From: Natronorubrum texcoconense
Lineage (GTDB): Archaea; Halobacteriota; Halobacteria; Halobacteriales; Natrialbaceae
Direction: 5' to 3'
DNA length: 64,000 nt
Assembly (NCBI RefSeq): GCF_900100335.1
Contig: NZ_FNFE01000006.1
Span: forward strand, 1-64,000
Shown here: piece by piece, positions 15,963 to 25,524 of the stretch
Position numbering within the stretch: the first letter of the stretch is position 1
How the letters are laid out: every line of letters starts with the position of its first letter
Notes under the pieces: generated by a model
What the model was told of the DNA's origin: nothing
The model's database searches: none
Seen by the model: the letters and a program-made list of their open reading frames with translations, nothing else
Translations under genes and position numbers: made by a program

Positions 15963-17693
15963 ATGAGTGACCCAGACCCCCAATCCGACGCGACGCCGAC
16001 GCTCGACATCGACCGCGAGACCTTCCGCGAGCACGCGGGCGACCGCGACGACCGACCGGCGGTCGTTCGAACCGTCGCAACGCTCGACGTCGAGACGACG
16101 CCCCTCGAAGCCTACGCCGCGCTCACTGGACGGTCGCCCTCGAGCGACCGGGAGCGGTCGCCGTACGCCTTCCTGCTCGAGAGCGCGGAGAAGACCGCCT
16201 CGAGCGATCCGGACGGCGCGTTCCGGCCGAGTTCGGCGCAGACGGATCGCCACGCCCGTTACTCCTACGTCGGCTACGATCCGGACGCCGTCGTCACGGT
16301 CGAACCCGAGGGGACGACCGTCGAAGCACTCAAAGATGACGTCCCGCTCGACCTCGTCGAGACGACCGACGACGGCGACACCGTCGACGCCCTCCGCGCG
16401 GCGATGCCCGACGTTCGGTTCGCGAACGCGCCGAACCACGATCGCCAGCACCTGACCGGCGGGCTCGTCGGCTTTCTCGCCTACGACGCGGTCTACGACC
16501 TCTGGCTCGAGGAGGTCGGCCTCGAACGGCCCGAGTCGCGGTTCCCCGACGCGCAGTTCGTCCTGACGACGAAGACGCTCGCGTTCGACGAGCGCGACGG
16601 GACGATCTCGCTGGTCTGTACGCCGATCCTCGAGGCCGACGACGATCCGGACGCCGTTTACGACGCGCTCCTCGAGGAGGCGAGCGCGGTCGCGGCAACG
16701 CTGCGCGGGGCCGAGCCCCCTGAGACGGGCGGATTCGTCAAAACCGACGAGGTCGCGGGCGCCAAAGACGTCTACGAGGAGAGCGTCGAGCGCGCCAAAG
16801 AGCACGTCCTCGACGGCGACATCTACCAGGGCGTCGTCTCCCGGACGCGAGAGCTGTACGGCGACGTCGATCCGCTCGGATTCTACGAGGCGATGCGGGA
16901 CGTGAACCCCTCGCCGTACATGTACCTGCTCGAGCACGACGACCTGACCGTCGTCGGCGCGAGTCCGGAGACGCTGGTCTCCGTGCGCGGCCCCGAGATC
17001 ATGTCGAACCCGATCGCCGGCACCTGCGACCGAGGAACCGGTCCCGTCGAGGACCGACGGCTCGCGGGCGAGATGCTGGCCGACGAGAAGGAGCGCGCCG
17101 AGCACACGATGCTGGTCGATCTGGCCCGCAACGACGTGCGCCGGGTCGCCGAAGCCGGCTCGGTCCGCGTCGACGAGTTCATGAACGTCCTCAAGTACAG
17201 CCACGTCCAGCACATCGAGTCGACGGTGACGGGCGACCTCGCGAGCGACGCCGACGCCTTCGACGCGACGCGCGCCTCCTTCCCCGCCGGCACCCTCTCG
17301 GGGGCGCCGAAAATTCGGGCGATGGAGATCATCGACGACCTCGAGACCGAACCCCGCGGCCTCTACGGCGGCGGCGTCGGCTACTACTCGTGGTGTGGCG
17401 ACGCGGACTTCGCGATCGTGATTCGGACCGCGACGGTGGAAGAAGGCGCGGCGCGTGACGCCGCGGATCAGCGAGCGGGGAGGGACGACCCGCGAACAGA
17501 AGGGGAGCGAGATCGAATTACCGTGCGAGCAGGCGCCGGACTCGTCGCGGACAGCGATCCCGAGTCCGAGTACGAGGAGACCGAGAAGAAGATGGGCGGC
17601 GTGCTCGCCGCACTCGAGGAGATCGAAGAGTCGGACGAAGACGAGGAGTGCGCCGCAGACGACACCCTCGAGAGCCCGGAGGTGAGCCGATGA
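15963..17693 (+). CDS. trpE: Anthranilate synthase component I
   Basis: Converts chorismate to anthranilate using ammonia supplied by TrpG. 576 residues. Chorismate-binding motifs are clear: GGLVGFLAYDAVYDLW, DIYQGVVSRTRELYGD, NPSPYMYLLEHDDLTVVGASPE, MSNPIAGTCDRG, HTMLVDLARNDVRRVAEAGSVRVD, FPAGTLSGAPKIRAMEIIDDLE and GLYGGGVGYYSW. It is longer than many homologues partly because an acidic/basic insert (about 498-520, GAARDAADQRAGRDDPR) interrupts the conserved VIRTATVE...ITVRAGAGLVADSDPE end. The start is 16 nt after trpF; the gene overlaps trpG by 4 nt. Confidence 0.96.
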   Translation: MSDPDPQSDATPTLDIDRETFREHAGDRDDRPAVVRTVATLDVETTPLEAYAALTGRSPSSDRERSPYAFLLESAEKTASSDPDGAFRPSSAQTDRHARYSYVGYDPDAVVTVEPEGTTVEALKDDVPLDLVETTDDGDTVDALRAAMPDVRFANAPNHDRQHLTGGLVGFLAYDAVYDLWLEEVGLERPESRFPDAQFVLTTKTLAFDERDGTISLVCTPILEADDDPDAVYDALLEEASAVAATLRGAEPPETGGFVKTDEVAGAKDVYEESVERAKEHVLDGDIYQGVVSRTRELYGDVDPLGFYEAMRDVNPSPYMYLLEHDDLTVVGASPETLVSVRGPEIMSNPIAGTCDRGTGPVEDRRLAGEMLADEKERAEHTMLVDLARNDVRRVAEAGSVRVDEFMNVLKYSHVQHIESTVTGDLASDADAFDATRASFPAGTLSGAPKIRAMEIIDDLETEPRGLYGGGVGYYSWCGDADFAIVIRTATVEEGAARDAADQRAGRDDPRTEGERDRITVRAGAGLVADSDPESEYEETEKKMGGVLAALEEIEESDEDEECAADDTLESPEVSR

Positions 17694-18340
17694 GCGCGAC
17701 GGGCGACGAACGCGTAGCGGACGCGAACGGTGAGGGCGAGACGGAGCCGCTGACGGTGCTGTTCGTCGACAACTACGACTCCTTTACGTACAACCTCGTG
17801 GAGTACGTCAGCCAGCAGGCCGGCACCGAGACAGAAGTGCTGAAAAACACCGCGTCGCTCGAGGACGTGCGCGCGGTCGACCCGGATGCCATCATCATCA
17901 GCCCCGGCCCGGGACATCCGAAGAACGACCGCGACGTCGGCGTCACGATGCAGGTTCTCCGGGAACTGAGTCCGGAGGTGCCGACGCTCGGCGTCTGTCT
18001 TGGCCTCGAGGCCGCCGTCTACGAGTACGGCGGCAGCGTCGGCCGAGCGCCCGACCCGATCCACGGGAAGGCCTCGGCCGTCGACCACGACGGTGCGGGC
18101 GTCTTCGCGGGGCTCGAGCAGGGGTTCCGCGCGGGGCGGTATCACTCGCTGGTCGCAACGGAGGTTCCGGACTGCTTCGAGGTCTCGGCGACGGCCGAAC
18201 ACGGAGACGAGACGCTCGTCATGGGCGTCCGCCACCGCGAGCATCCGATCGAGGCCGTGCAGTTCCACCCGGAGAGCGTGCTCACGGCGGTCGGTCACGA
18301 CGTGATCGAAAACTTCCTCGAGTCGGTCGCGGAGGACTGA
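17690..18340 (+). CDS. trpG: Anthranilate synthase component II (glutamine amidotransferase)
   Basis: Glutaminase subunit that channels ammonia to TrpE. 216 residues, class I amidotransferase. VDNYDSFTYNLVEYV (about 23-37), IISPGPGHPKN, the nucleophile segment LGVCLGLEA (the usual H-Q after G is replaced by L-E) and the catalytic His/Glu in VQFHPESVL are visible. ATG at 17690 overlaps the trpE stop (ATGA). The first ~18 residues are an acidic extension before the family core. Last gene of the operon. Confidence 0.95.
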   Translation: MSATGDERVADANGEGETEPLTVLFVDNYDSFTYNLVEYVSQQAGTETEVLKNTASLEDVRAVDPDAIIISPGPGHPKNDRDVGVTMQVLRELSPEVPTLGVCLGLEAAVYEYGGSVGRAPDPIHGKASAVDHDGAGVFAGLEQGFRAGRYHSLVATEVPDCFEVSATAEHGDETLVMGVRHREHPIEAVQFHPESVLTAVGHDVIENFLESVAED

Positions 18341-18500
18341 ACTGTCCGGCAGTGCCGAGGGATTCGTTGCTGTATCTTCGTCAACGGTAGCGCACTGCTG
18401 TAACGCACGCTAACTATACGTTCGAGTTCGCACCGGGCCGCTCCCGGGGACGGATATTTACGTCACGGGTCAGTAGCCGAGAGGACAGCTCTCGGTCGAA

Positions 18501-18683
18501 TTAAAAGAACGGGATGAACGACAGGTCCGTCACGCCGGCCGTATAGAGGCCGGCGAGCACGACGGCGGAGACGATTCCGACTCGGATTGCCAGTTTGATC
18601 GCGATGCGGATCGCAATGATGGCGACCGCGACGGCAGCAAGTCCCGCGAGTACGAGCAGGACCATCGATGATGGTTCGACCAT
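18501..18683 (-). CDS. Small hydrophobic membrane protein
   Basis: 60 residues, almost entirely hydrophobic: two membrane helices at about 7-38 and 38-56, with Arg/Lys between them (IRIAIKLAIRVGI). No homologue is recognised, but hydrophobic pattern and codon use look genuine and the family of tiny haloarchaeal membrane proteins is large. An internal ATG at 18665 is an alternative start. Convergent with trpG. Confidence 0.5.
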   Translation of the reverse strand: MVEPSSMVLLVLAGLAAVAVAIIAIRIAIKLAIRVGIVSAVVLAGLYTAGVTDLSFIPFF

Positions 18684-18969
18684 ATCGACTCCCCGTACTA
18701 CAGGGACGTAATCTTTCTGGATATCGTGACAAAATTCGGATCGTGACTACCATCGACGGGAGAACGCCGACGGGGCCGGAAACGACCGCTCTGAAACTGA
18801 AAATCACCGGACACAGGGGTGGGTTATCCCACTCACGGCTACTTTCAGTTCGGTCTGAAAATCGTTAAGAGCGTCCGCGTTGTAGTCCCAGACAGCACCG
18901 ATCACGACCGTTTCGAACGTCGTGGTCGGAGACGAAACCATAGCGTACAGAGCCATCTATACAACCACA

Positions 18970-18999
18970 GTTGTCCTAATACAAGAAAAGCAGGACAAC
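18970..18999. promoter_or_regulatory. Candidate operator palindrome before nrdJ
   Basis: GTTGTCCT (18970-18977) and AGGACAAC (18992-18999) are perfect 8-bp inverted half-sites separated by 14 bp, ending 9 bp before the TATA box. A smaller ACAAC/GTTGT dyad (18961-18974) overlaps the left arm. Position and symmetry suit a dimeric repressor or activator of ribonucleotide reductase. The regulator is unknown. Confidence 0.5.
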
Positions 19000-19007
19000 A
19001 ACACCCA

Positions 19008-19018
19008 GTTTTAAGATG
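19008..19018 (+). promoter_or_regulatory. TATA box of nrdJ
   Basis: GTTTTAAGATG is the best TATA-like element in the region. A start site 25-27 nt downstream would fall near 19038, leaving a short leader to either the ATG at 19056 or, more likely by family comparison, the one at 19122. Confidence 0.55.
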
Positions 19019-19121
19019 TATCGATGACTACCGAACCTTCGTCACGAACGATGAAATGCAGGACCCGGACCCACGACAGAATCGCCACCCCGCGGCGCGG
19101 TCGCCTCGAGGTGACCCGCGC

Positions 19122-22100
19122 ATGAGCGAATCGGAGCTCTCCGCGGAAGAACTGACACTCCCGATCAAGCGCACCGACGGCGACACGCTCGAGGCGCGCA
19201 TGACCGACAACGCCTATCACAACATCCTCCCCGCACGCTACCTGCGGAAGGATTCCAACGGCGAACTCACCGAGACCCAGGAGGATCTCTTCGAGCGCGT
19301 CGGCACGAACATCGCGCTGGCTGAAGCCGTCTACGAGGCCGAGAAACGCGACCTCGAGATCACGGTCACGCCCGACCAGCTCAAGCCAGGCCACCCGCGC
19401 CGGGACGAACTCGCCGCGGAGGTCTTCGGCGAAGGAATTACCGCGGACGACGACGCGGAAACCGTCCTCACCGAGCGCAACGTCAACAAGTTCGCCTACG
19501 ACACCATCGTCCCCGAACTCCCCGACGAGGTACGCGAACACGTCGAGGACGTCGCGGAGACGTTCATCGAGGGCATGTCGGAACTCTCCTTTATGCCGAA
19601 CTCGCCGACGCTGATGAACGCCGGCGACGAACTCCAGCAGCTCTCGGCCTGTTTCGTCATGTCGCCCGACGACGATCTCTCGGACATCCACGAGACCGCC
19701 AAGAAGGCCGCGGAGGTCTTCCAGTCCGGCGGCGGCGTCGGCTACGGCTTCTGGCAGCTTCGCCCCTTCGGCGACTCCGTCGGCTCGACCGGCGGCATCG
19801 CCTCCGGACCGATCACGTTCATGCGGACCTACGACCAGCTCTGTGAGACGATCGCACAGGGTGGAACCCGACGCGGCGCCCAGATGGGAATCATGCGCGT
19901 CTCCCACCCGGACGTCATCGAGTTCATCCACGCGAAGAACAAGGACGTCTCGCTGGCGCACACGCTCCGTCTGAACGACCCGGACGACTACACCTACACT
20001 ACTTTCTCCGAAGCGCTCGAGGAGGCGCGCAGCCTCATCGACGAGGACGGTCGCGTTCCCAAACATCTGCGTAACGCCGTCGAGGGCCATCTCTCTAACT
20101 TCAATATCTCCGTCGGCGTCACCGACGACTTCATGGCGGCCGTCCAGAACGGCGAGGAGTTCACGTTCACCAACCCGCGGACCGAAGAGCCCCACATCGC
20201 CACCGAGGAAACCAAAGAGATGTACGGCCGCTACGACCTCGGCGAGCACGTCGAGGTCGGCGAACCGCTCTCGATCCCCGCCGAACTCATCTTCGAGCGC
20301 ATCGTCGAGGGCGCCCACGAGAACGGCGAACCGGGCGTCATCTACCTCGAGCGAGTGAATAAACAGCACTCCTTCGACGTCGAAGCGGAGCCGGACCACC
20401 GCATTCTGGCGACGAACCCGTGTGGCGAACAGCCGCTCGAGGAGCACGAGGCCTGTAACCTCGGCCACATCAACCTCTCGACGCTCGCCGATCAGGAGGC
20501 GCCCGACTGGCGCGTCTGGAGCGAGCAACACGCGGACGAGTACGACACGCAGGCCGAAGCCGTCGACGCCTTCCTCGAGGAGGCCATCGACTACGCCGAG
20601 TTCGACGAGCGAATCGAGTACGGCACGCGATTCCTCGAGAACGTCGTCACCATGTCCGACTTCCCGGTCGAAGAGATCGAGGAGAAGGTCCGAGACATGC
20701 GCAAGATCGGTCTCGGCGTCATGGGACTCGCACAGCTGTACATCCAGCTCGGCATCAAGTACGGCAGCGACGAGGGGAACGAGGTCGCCCGTCAGCTGAT
20801 GACCCACATCAACCACGGCGCGAAGGCGACGAGCCACGACCTCGCGGAAGAGCGCGGCTCCTTCGCCGACTGGGAGGACTCGAAGTACGCGACGCCGACC
20901 GAGTACCGCGAGTGGTTCGAGCACCAGACCGGCGAGGACGCCGACGACTGGGCAGACGGCTTCCCCATCCGAAATCACAACGTGACGACCATCGCACCGA
21001 CCGGCACGACCTCGATGGTCGGCAACACGACCGGCGGCTGCGAGCCGATCTACAACGTCGCCTACTACAAGAACGTCACCGACGACGTGCAGGGCGACGA
21101 GATGTTAGTCGAGTTCGACGACTACTTCCTGCGCACCTTAGAGGAGAACGGCATCGACGTCGACGCCGTCAAGGAGGAGGCCCAAGAGCAGATGGCCACG
21201 AATCAGTTCGAGGGCGTCGAAGGGCTCTCGACGGTTCCCGACGCCATCGGCGAGCTGTTCGTCATCACGAGCGATCTCTCGGCGAAACAGCACGCCGCCG
21301 TCCAGTGTGCCGCACAGGCCGGCGTCGACTCCGCCATCTCGAAGACGGTCAACGCGCCGAACGACTCCACGCTCGAGGACGCCAAGGAGGTCTTCGAGTG
21401 GGTCTACGAGAACGGCGGCAAGGGCGTCACCTACTACCGCGACGGCACCCGTTCCAAGCAGGTGCTGACCACGCGCGCCGACAACGCAGACTTCGCCGAC
21501 GAGACCGAAGCCGCACAGGCCCTCGTCGAACAGATCGACGAGATCTTCGGCGGACTCGAGCAGTTCCTCGAGAGCGACGAAGTCCGAGACGTCCTCGAAG
21601 AGGACGTCGGCGGCCTGCTCGACGACGAGCAGGTTACGGTCGACTTCACCGAGAAGCGCGAGCGACCCGACGCGCTGCAGGGCGTGAGCCAGCGCATCGA
21701 CACCGGCTACGGCAAGGTCTACGTGACGATCAACGAGGATCCCGAGACCGGCCAGCCGTTCGAGCTGTTCGCGAACATCGGCCACTCGGGCGGCTTCACC
21801 AACTCCTTCACCGAGGCGCTGGCGAAGGTCATCTCGACCTCGCTTCGCTCCGGCGTCGACCCCGAGGAGATCGTCGACGAACTCTGCGGGACGCGCAGTC
21901 CGAAAGTCGCCTGGGACAAAGGCGAGCAGATTCAGTCGATTCCGGACGCCATCGGCACCGCGATGCGGCGCTACCTCGACGACGAGATCGACAAGCCGTA
22001 CCCGAAACAGCAGACCCTCGAGGAGTCCGCCGACGCGGACACCGAAGTCGAGTACGACGGTCCGCAGACCGACGGCGGCGCTGCCGCCGCACAGGGCGGC

Positions 22101-22238
22101 GCTAACGCCGACGACGACGCCACACAGGACCTCATCGACGCCGGCGAGTCGCCGGAGTGTCCCGACTGCGGCTCGATGTCGCTGTACTTCTCCGAAGGCT
22201 GCAAGACGTGCGAGAGCTGTGGCTGGTCGGAGTGTTGA
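19122..22238 (+). CDS. nrdJ: Adenosylcobalamin-dependent ribonucleoside-diphosphate reductase (class II)
   Basis: Makes deoxyribonucleotides using a B12-derived radical. 1038 residues. Visible: LSACFVMSPDDDL (first redox Cys), GGGVGYGFWQLRPFGD, NPCGEQPLEEHEACNLGHINLS split as NPCGEQPLEE and CNLGHINLS (thiyl-radical Cys region), APTGTTSMVGNTTGGCEP, and TVNAPNDST. A TSCPD-type domain follows (about 865-955, ELFANIGHSGGFTNSFTEAL), then an acidic linker and a C-terminal zinc ribbon CPDCGSMSLYF...CKTCESCGW. ATG at 19122 matches the typical MS..LTLPIKRTDGDTLE start; 19056 is an alternative. No nrdB is nearby, consistent with class II. Confidence 0.96.
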   Translation: MSESELSAEELTLPIKRTDGDTLEARMTDNAYHNILPARYLRKDSNGELTETQEDLFERVGTNIALAEAVYEAEKRDLEITVTPDQLKPGHPRRDELAAEVFGEGITADDDAETVLTERNVNKFAYDTIVPELPDEVREHVEDVAETFIEGMSELSFMPNSPTLMNAGDELQQLSACFVMSPDDDLSDIHETAKKAAEVFQSGGGVGYGFWQLRPFGDSVGSTGGIASGPITFMRTYDQLCETIAQGGTRRGAQMGIMRVSHPDVIEFIHAKNKDVSLAHTLRLNDPDDYTYTTFSEALEEARSLIDEDGRVPKHLRNAVEGHLSNFNISVGVTDDFMAAVQNGEEFTFTNPRTEEPHIATEETKEMYGRYDLGEHVEVGEPLSIPAELIFERIVEGAHENGEPGVIYLERVNKQHSFDVEAEPDHRILATNPCGEQPLEEHEACNLGHINLSTLADQEAPDWRVWSEQHADEYDTQAEAVDAFLEEAIDYAEFDERIEYGTRFLENVVTMSDFPVEEIEEKVRDMRKIGLGVMGLAQLYIQLGIKYGSDEGNEVARQLMTHINHGAKATSHDLAEERGSFADWEDSKYATPTEYREWFEHQTGEDADDWADGFPIRNHNVTTIAPTGTTSMVGNTTGGCEPIYNVAYYKNVTDDVQGDEMLVEFDDYFLRTLEENGIDVDAVKEEAQEQMATNQFEGVEGLSTVPDAIGELFVITSDLSAKQHAAVQCAAQAGVDSAISKTVNAPNDSTLEDAKEVFEWVYENGGKGVTYYRDGTRSKQVLTTRADNADFADETEAAQALVEQIDEIFGGLEQFLESDEVRDVLEEDVGGLLDDEQVTVDFTEKRERPDALQGVSQRIDTGYGKVYVTINEDPETGQPFELFANIGHSGGFTNSFTEALAKVISTSLRSGVDPEEIVDELCGTRSPKVAWDKGEQIQSIPDAIGTAMRRYLDDEIDKPYPKQQTLEESADADTEVEYDGPQTDGGAAAAQGGANADDDATQDLIDAGESPECPDCGSMSLYFSEGCKTCESCGWSEC

Positions 22239-22371
22239 GCCGGTAACAACGGTACTCACGGCTCAGTAACGGTTCGAACGACGCACGACCGATCTTTTTT
22301 GACGCCACCGAATTAGCGCCAGCGGACGCTCGAGTCCGTTGTCGCTGGTCCGCAGAACAATCGTCCACCGA

Positions 22372-23679
22372 TCAGCTAGCCGACCGACGCAACGCCGTCA
22401 CGGCCGCCGTTCGGTGCCACAACAGGCCGACCAATCCGGCACCCGAGAGCACCAGTCCGCCGGCGACGGCGAACGCGAGGCCGTAACTCGAGGCGGCGAG
22501 CCAACCGCCGAGGAGGCTCCCGAGCCCGCCGGCGAACGCCATGAGCGCGCTGTAGACGCCGAGGGCCTCGCCGCGGACTCCCGCGGGCGCGAGTTGGGTG
22601 ACGATCGTCCCCGTCGTCACGGCGATCACGGCCCAGGAGAGCCCGATCAGGGCGAAGACGGCCGTGGTTCCGATGAGACCGATCGTCGTCGCGCCGAAGA
22701 CGATGCCCACGAGGGCGACGAGCGGGAGTCCGACCGCTCGGCCGAGGAGTCCGGCGATCTGGACGAGTTCGGCGTCGTGTCTCGTCGCGAGACGACCGAC
22801 GCGGTCGAAGAAGATCGCCGACGCGATACTCGAGACCAGATAGAGCGCGAAGATGCCGTCGGAACCGTAGCCAGCGTCGCCCAGAAACGCGGGAAGCGGG
22901 GCGAAAAACACCGCGGAGCCGGCGAAGACGAGGACGATCGCGCCGAAGTAGAGGGTGAGATCCGGCGTGAACCGACGGGCCAGTCTGCTGGGGTGGAGGT
23001 CTCGCGGATCGACGCGCACCGGGGAGAACGGAAACGTGACGCCACGGATGTTGAACCGACCGGCGCGCCGAATCGCGCGTCGAAGCTTTTGCGGCGTGGG
23101 CTCCTTGCCCGGCCGGGGGTCCGGCGGTAACAGTCGGCTCGCGGCAAGACAGCTCAGACCGGCACAGCCGGCACAGGCGAGCAGGAACCCCTGCTGGGCG
23201 GCGAGCGGGTCGAGGACCAGCTCCGCGCCGGCGGTCCAGACGGCACCCGCGAGGAGTCCGAGCGCCCAGCCAACGCCCTGATAGGTGTTGAGCCGGGCGA
23301 TTTGGGCGCTCCACTGGGAGTCTGGGACGTCAGTAACCGCGAGGAGCGTCAGGATCGGTAACGCCGCCGCGGAGGCGAACCAGACGACGGCGTTCGCGCC
23401 GACGACGATCGGAATCGACCCCGTGAGCGGAACGAGAGCCGCCATCACGGCGACGAGACCGAGTGCCGCGACGACGAAGCCGCGGCGTTTACCCGTGCGA
23501 TCCGCCAGCCCGCCGAACGCCAGCGCGCCGGGAACTCCGGCGAACGCGGCTGCGGCGGCGAGCACGCCGAGCGTGAACGGATCGCCGCCGAGCGAGACGA
23601 CGTAGAGCGGGACGATCAAGGAGACGCCACCGAACGCGACGGAGCCGAGCGCCCACGCGTACAGCCACCGATGGGACAT
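22372..23679 (-). CDS. MFS transporter
   Basis: 435 residues with twelve predicted membrane helices and a long cytoplasmic loop in the middle (about 185-225, charged, RPGKEPTPQKLRRAIRRAGR). Loop 2-3 has the MFS motif A variant GGLADRTGKRRG (about 55-66); the second half starts near TLYFGAIVLVFAGSAVFFAPLPAF. Drug or metabolite efflux is likely, but no substrate can be named. ATG at 23679 is chosen over an in-frame GTG at 23691. Confidence 0.85.
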   Translation of the reverse strand: MSHRWLYAWALGSVAFGGVSLIVPLYVVSLGGDPFTLGVLAAAAAFAGVPGALAFGGLADRTGKRRGFVVAALGLVAVMAALVPLTGSIPIVVGANAVVWFASAAALPILTLLAVTDVPDSQWSAQIARLNTYQGVGWALGLLAGAVWTAGAELVLDPLAAQQGFLLACAGCAGLSCLAASRLLPPDPRPGKEPTPQKLRRAIRRAGRFNIRGVTFPFSPVRVDPRDLHPSRLARRFTPDLTLYFGAIVLVFAGSAVFFAPLPAFLGDAGYGSDGIFALYLVSSIASAIFFDRVGRLATRHDAELVQIAGLLGRAVGLPLVALVGIVFGATTIGLIGTTAVFALIGLSWAVIAVTTGTIVTQLAPAGVRGEALGVYSALMAFAGGLGSLLGGWLAASSYGLAFAVAGGLVLSGAGLVGLLWHRTAAVTALRRSAS

Positions 23680-23847
23680 TGGTGAGGACACTCGAGCGCC
23701 GCCTCATAAATGGTCGATTTCGGTCGGCGCGTTCGATAGCGATTCTCTCGCTCGAAGGAAGCCACCCACCGTCAGCCGCGAGTCGAACAGCCGGCCGCCT
23801 CGACTGGGAGCACCACACTTAGCACGGTCGGGGCGGTACCGAGCGGT

Positions 23848-24024
23848 ATGGCTGCCGACGACGACGGAGACGGGAACGGGGCGGATGGAGTGGACGGGCC
23901 CAGTGTCGACTCGGGCGGCGCGCCGGCCTGTCCGCACTGCGGGGAACCGTTGTTCAAACGCCACTGCAAGTACGTCTGTCCGCAACACGGCCCCATTATC
24001 GATTGCTCGGATCCCTTCCGGTGA
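23848..24024 (+). CDS. Small zinc-finger protein (58 aa)
   Basis: Found by direct translation. Acidic Gly/Asp-rich N-terminus (1-28), then CPHCGEPLFKRHCKYVCPQHGPIIDCSDPFR: two Cys-x2-Cys/Cys-x3-Cys-type knuckles with an extra His and Cys, a compact zinc-binding fold. Haloarchaea encode many such microproteins; some affect motility or biofilm in Haloferax volcanii, but a role cannot be assigned here. ATG at 23848, stop TGA at 24022-24024. Confidence 0.82.
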   Translation: MAADDDGDGNGADGVDGPSVDSGGAPACPHCGEPLFKRHCKYVCPQHGPIIDCSDPFR

Positions 24025-24108
24025 TCGCGACTCAGCACCCGACTCAGGACGTGAGTTGCGCGGTACTGATACAAGTCGACGCGCTGTGGTCTCGAGTAAG
24101 CGACCTGT

Positions 24109-24621
24109 ATGTCTACACAACCGACGATCCTCGTCGTCGACGACGAGCGCGAACTCGCCGACCTCTACGCGATGTGGGTCGATGGAGAGTACGAGGTGCT
24201 GACCGCCTACGACGGCCGATCGGCGCTCGGGGCGATGAGTCCGGCGGTCGACGTCGTCCTGCTCGATCGGCACATGCCGGATCTCACCGGCGACGAAGTT
24301 CTCGAACGAATCCGAGCCGCGGGCCACGACTGCTGGGTGATCATGGTCACAGCGGTCGATCCCGGACTCGACATCGTCGAGTTGGATATCGACGATTACG
24401 TGACTAAACCGGTGACGCGAACCCAGTTGACCCGAATCATCGAGAGCCTTCGCGTGCAGGCCAAGTTCAGCAACGACGGCCGCCGCGAACTCGCCGCGCT
24501 CTCGAACAAGATGGAGACGCTCGAGGACGAGCAGTCGGTAGACGAGTTAGAAGAGACCGAGGCCTACCGGCAACTCGAGTCGGATCTGACGGAGCTGAGC
24601 GACTCGCTGGTCGAGGAGTGA
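24109..24621 (+). CDS. HalX-domain response regulator
   Basis: 170 residues. A CheY-like receiver occupies 1-117: ILVVDDERE (acidic pocket), VDVVLLDRHMPD (phospho-Asp at about 50 in VLLD), VMVTA-like IMVTAVDPG, and the conserved Lys in DDYVTKPVTR. The C-terminal HalX domain (about 118-170, FSNDGRRELAALSNKMETLEDE) is predicted helical and is specific to haloarchaea. It probably receives phosphate from an unlinked histidine kinase. Convergent with the VTT-domain gene. Confidence 0.92.
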   Translation: MSTQPTILVVDDERELADLYAMWVDGEYEVLTAYDGRSALGAMSPAVDVVLLDRHMPDLTGDEVLERIRAAGHDCWVIMVTAVDPGLDIVELDIDDYVTKPVTRTQLTRIIESLRVQAKFSNDGRRELAALSNKMETLEDEQSVDELEETEAYRQLESDLTELSDSLVEE

Positions 24622-24660
24622 GGCGGAAGATATGAGACGCGTTTGCGAACCGATCTCGAG

Positions 24661-25410
24661 TTAGCTCTCCGTGGACCGACCGGTAGTCCCCGTCTGCCTG
24701 TGCGTTCGAACGACGCGATACGCCGGACCGGCGAGCAGCACCGACGCGGCGACGAGACAGGCGACGGTGAGCGTAACGCCGAGTTCGCCGAGCCCGCCCG
24801 CGGTGACGGTGGCGGCCGACGCGCCGACGACGACGCCCGCGACAGTCCACGGGAGTTCGCCGACGACCGTCCCGACCACGAACTGTCGGAGTCGCACGCC
24901 GCTGACCGCCGCCGCACACGTCGAGACGTCCGAGGGAATCGGTGCTAATCGAGAGACGACGACGCCGCGCGTCGGACCCGCGGTATCATAGTACCGGGCG
25001 ACGACGCTCCCCGCCCGCTCGAGGAGCGAGCCGAACGCGCTTTCGATCGAGGCTTGCACGGAGTCGGCGCGCGTGTTACTCGACGCACTCGTACCGGTGT
25101 CGGCGAACCAGCGAGCGACGAGGAAGACGGGGATCACGGTCACCACGACACCGACGAGTGCGATCGGGATCCCGAGCGTGACGCCATAGCCGTAGCCGAC
25201 GACGACGGCCAGCGGCGTCGTCGGGAGCACGAGCAGCGGTCGGACGAGATAGAGCCCGACCACGACGAGTCCGAACAGATAGGGATCCGCCGAGAACGAC
25301 TCGACGGCCCCGAGCACCGTCGACGGCGAGACGAGCACGCCCATCGCGACGATCGCACCGATCACGACCGCCCCGACGAGCGCGCGGCGTTTCACCGACG
25401 ACAGCGTCAT
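24661..25410 (-). CDS. TVP38/TMEM64 (VTT/DedA-like) membrane protein
   Basis: 249 residues. Core VTT domain: LVRPLLVLPTTPLAVVVGYGYG (about 55-76), a loop, then SRLAPIPSDVSTCAAAVSGVRLRQFVVGTVVGELPWT (about 153-189) with the reentrant-loop Arg and Pro typical of the family. About five membrane helices. Homologues are implicated in lipid scrambling or membrane homeostasis; the role here is unknown. ATG at 25410. Confidence 0.88.
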   Translation of the reverse strand: MTLSSVKRRALVGAVVIGAIVAMGVLVSPSTVLGAVESFSADPYLFGLVVVGLYLVRPLLVLPTTPLAVVVGYGYGVTLGIPIALVGVVVTVIPVFLVARWFADTGTSASSNTRADSVQASIESAFGSLLERAGSVVARYYDTAGPTRGVVVSRLAPIPSDVSTCAAAVSGVRLRQFVVGTVVGELPWTVAGVVVGASAATVTAGGLGELGVTLTVACLVAASVLLAGPAYRVVRTHRQTGTTGRSTES

Positions 25411-25524
25411 CGATTCCAGTTTTTCATCGAGCGTTGAAACTTTTGTGTCTCAATGGGTAAGATCGGGCGCCGTCGATGGCGGACGACACAACGTTTATTC
25501 GCTCGCGGCCGACAGCACTCATCG

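Larger units (their letters stand above)
18684..19121. other. Intergenic region upstream of ribonucleotide reductase
   Basis: About 440 bases with no convincing gene. AT content rises from about 18,840 onward. It contains GTGGG-TTAT-CCCAC at 18819-18832 and, near the gene, the palindrome and TATA box listed separately. A long in-frame extension of nrdJ through this DNA lacks conserved residues and is not believed. Confidence 0.5.

Noticed and set aside
15171-17213. 680-codon minus-strand frame opposite trpFE
   Set aside because: Antisense shadow of well-identified trp genes.
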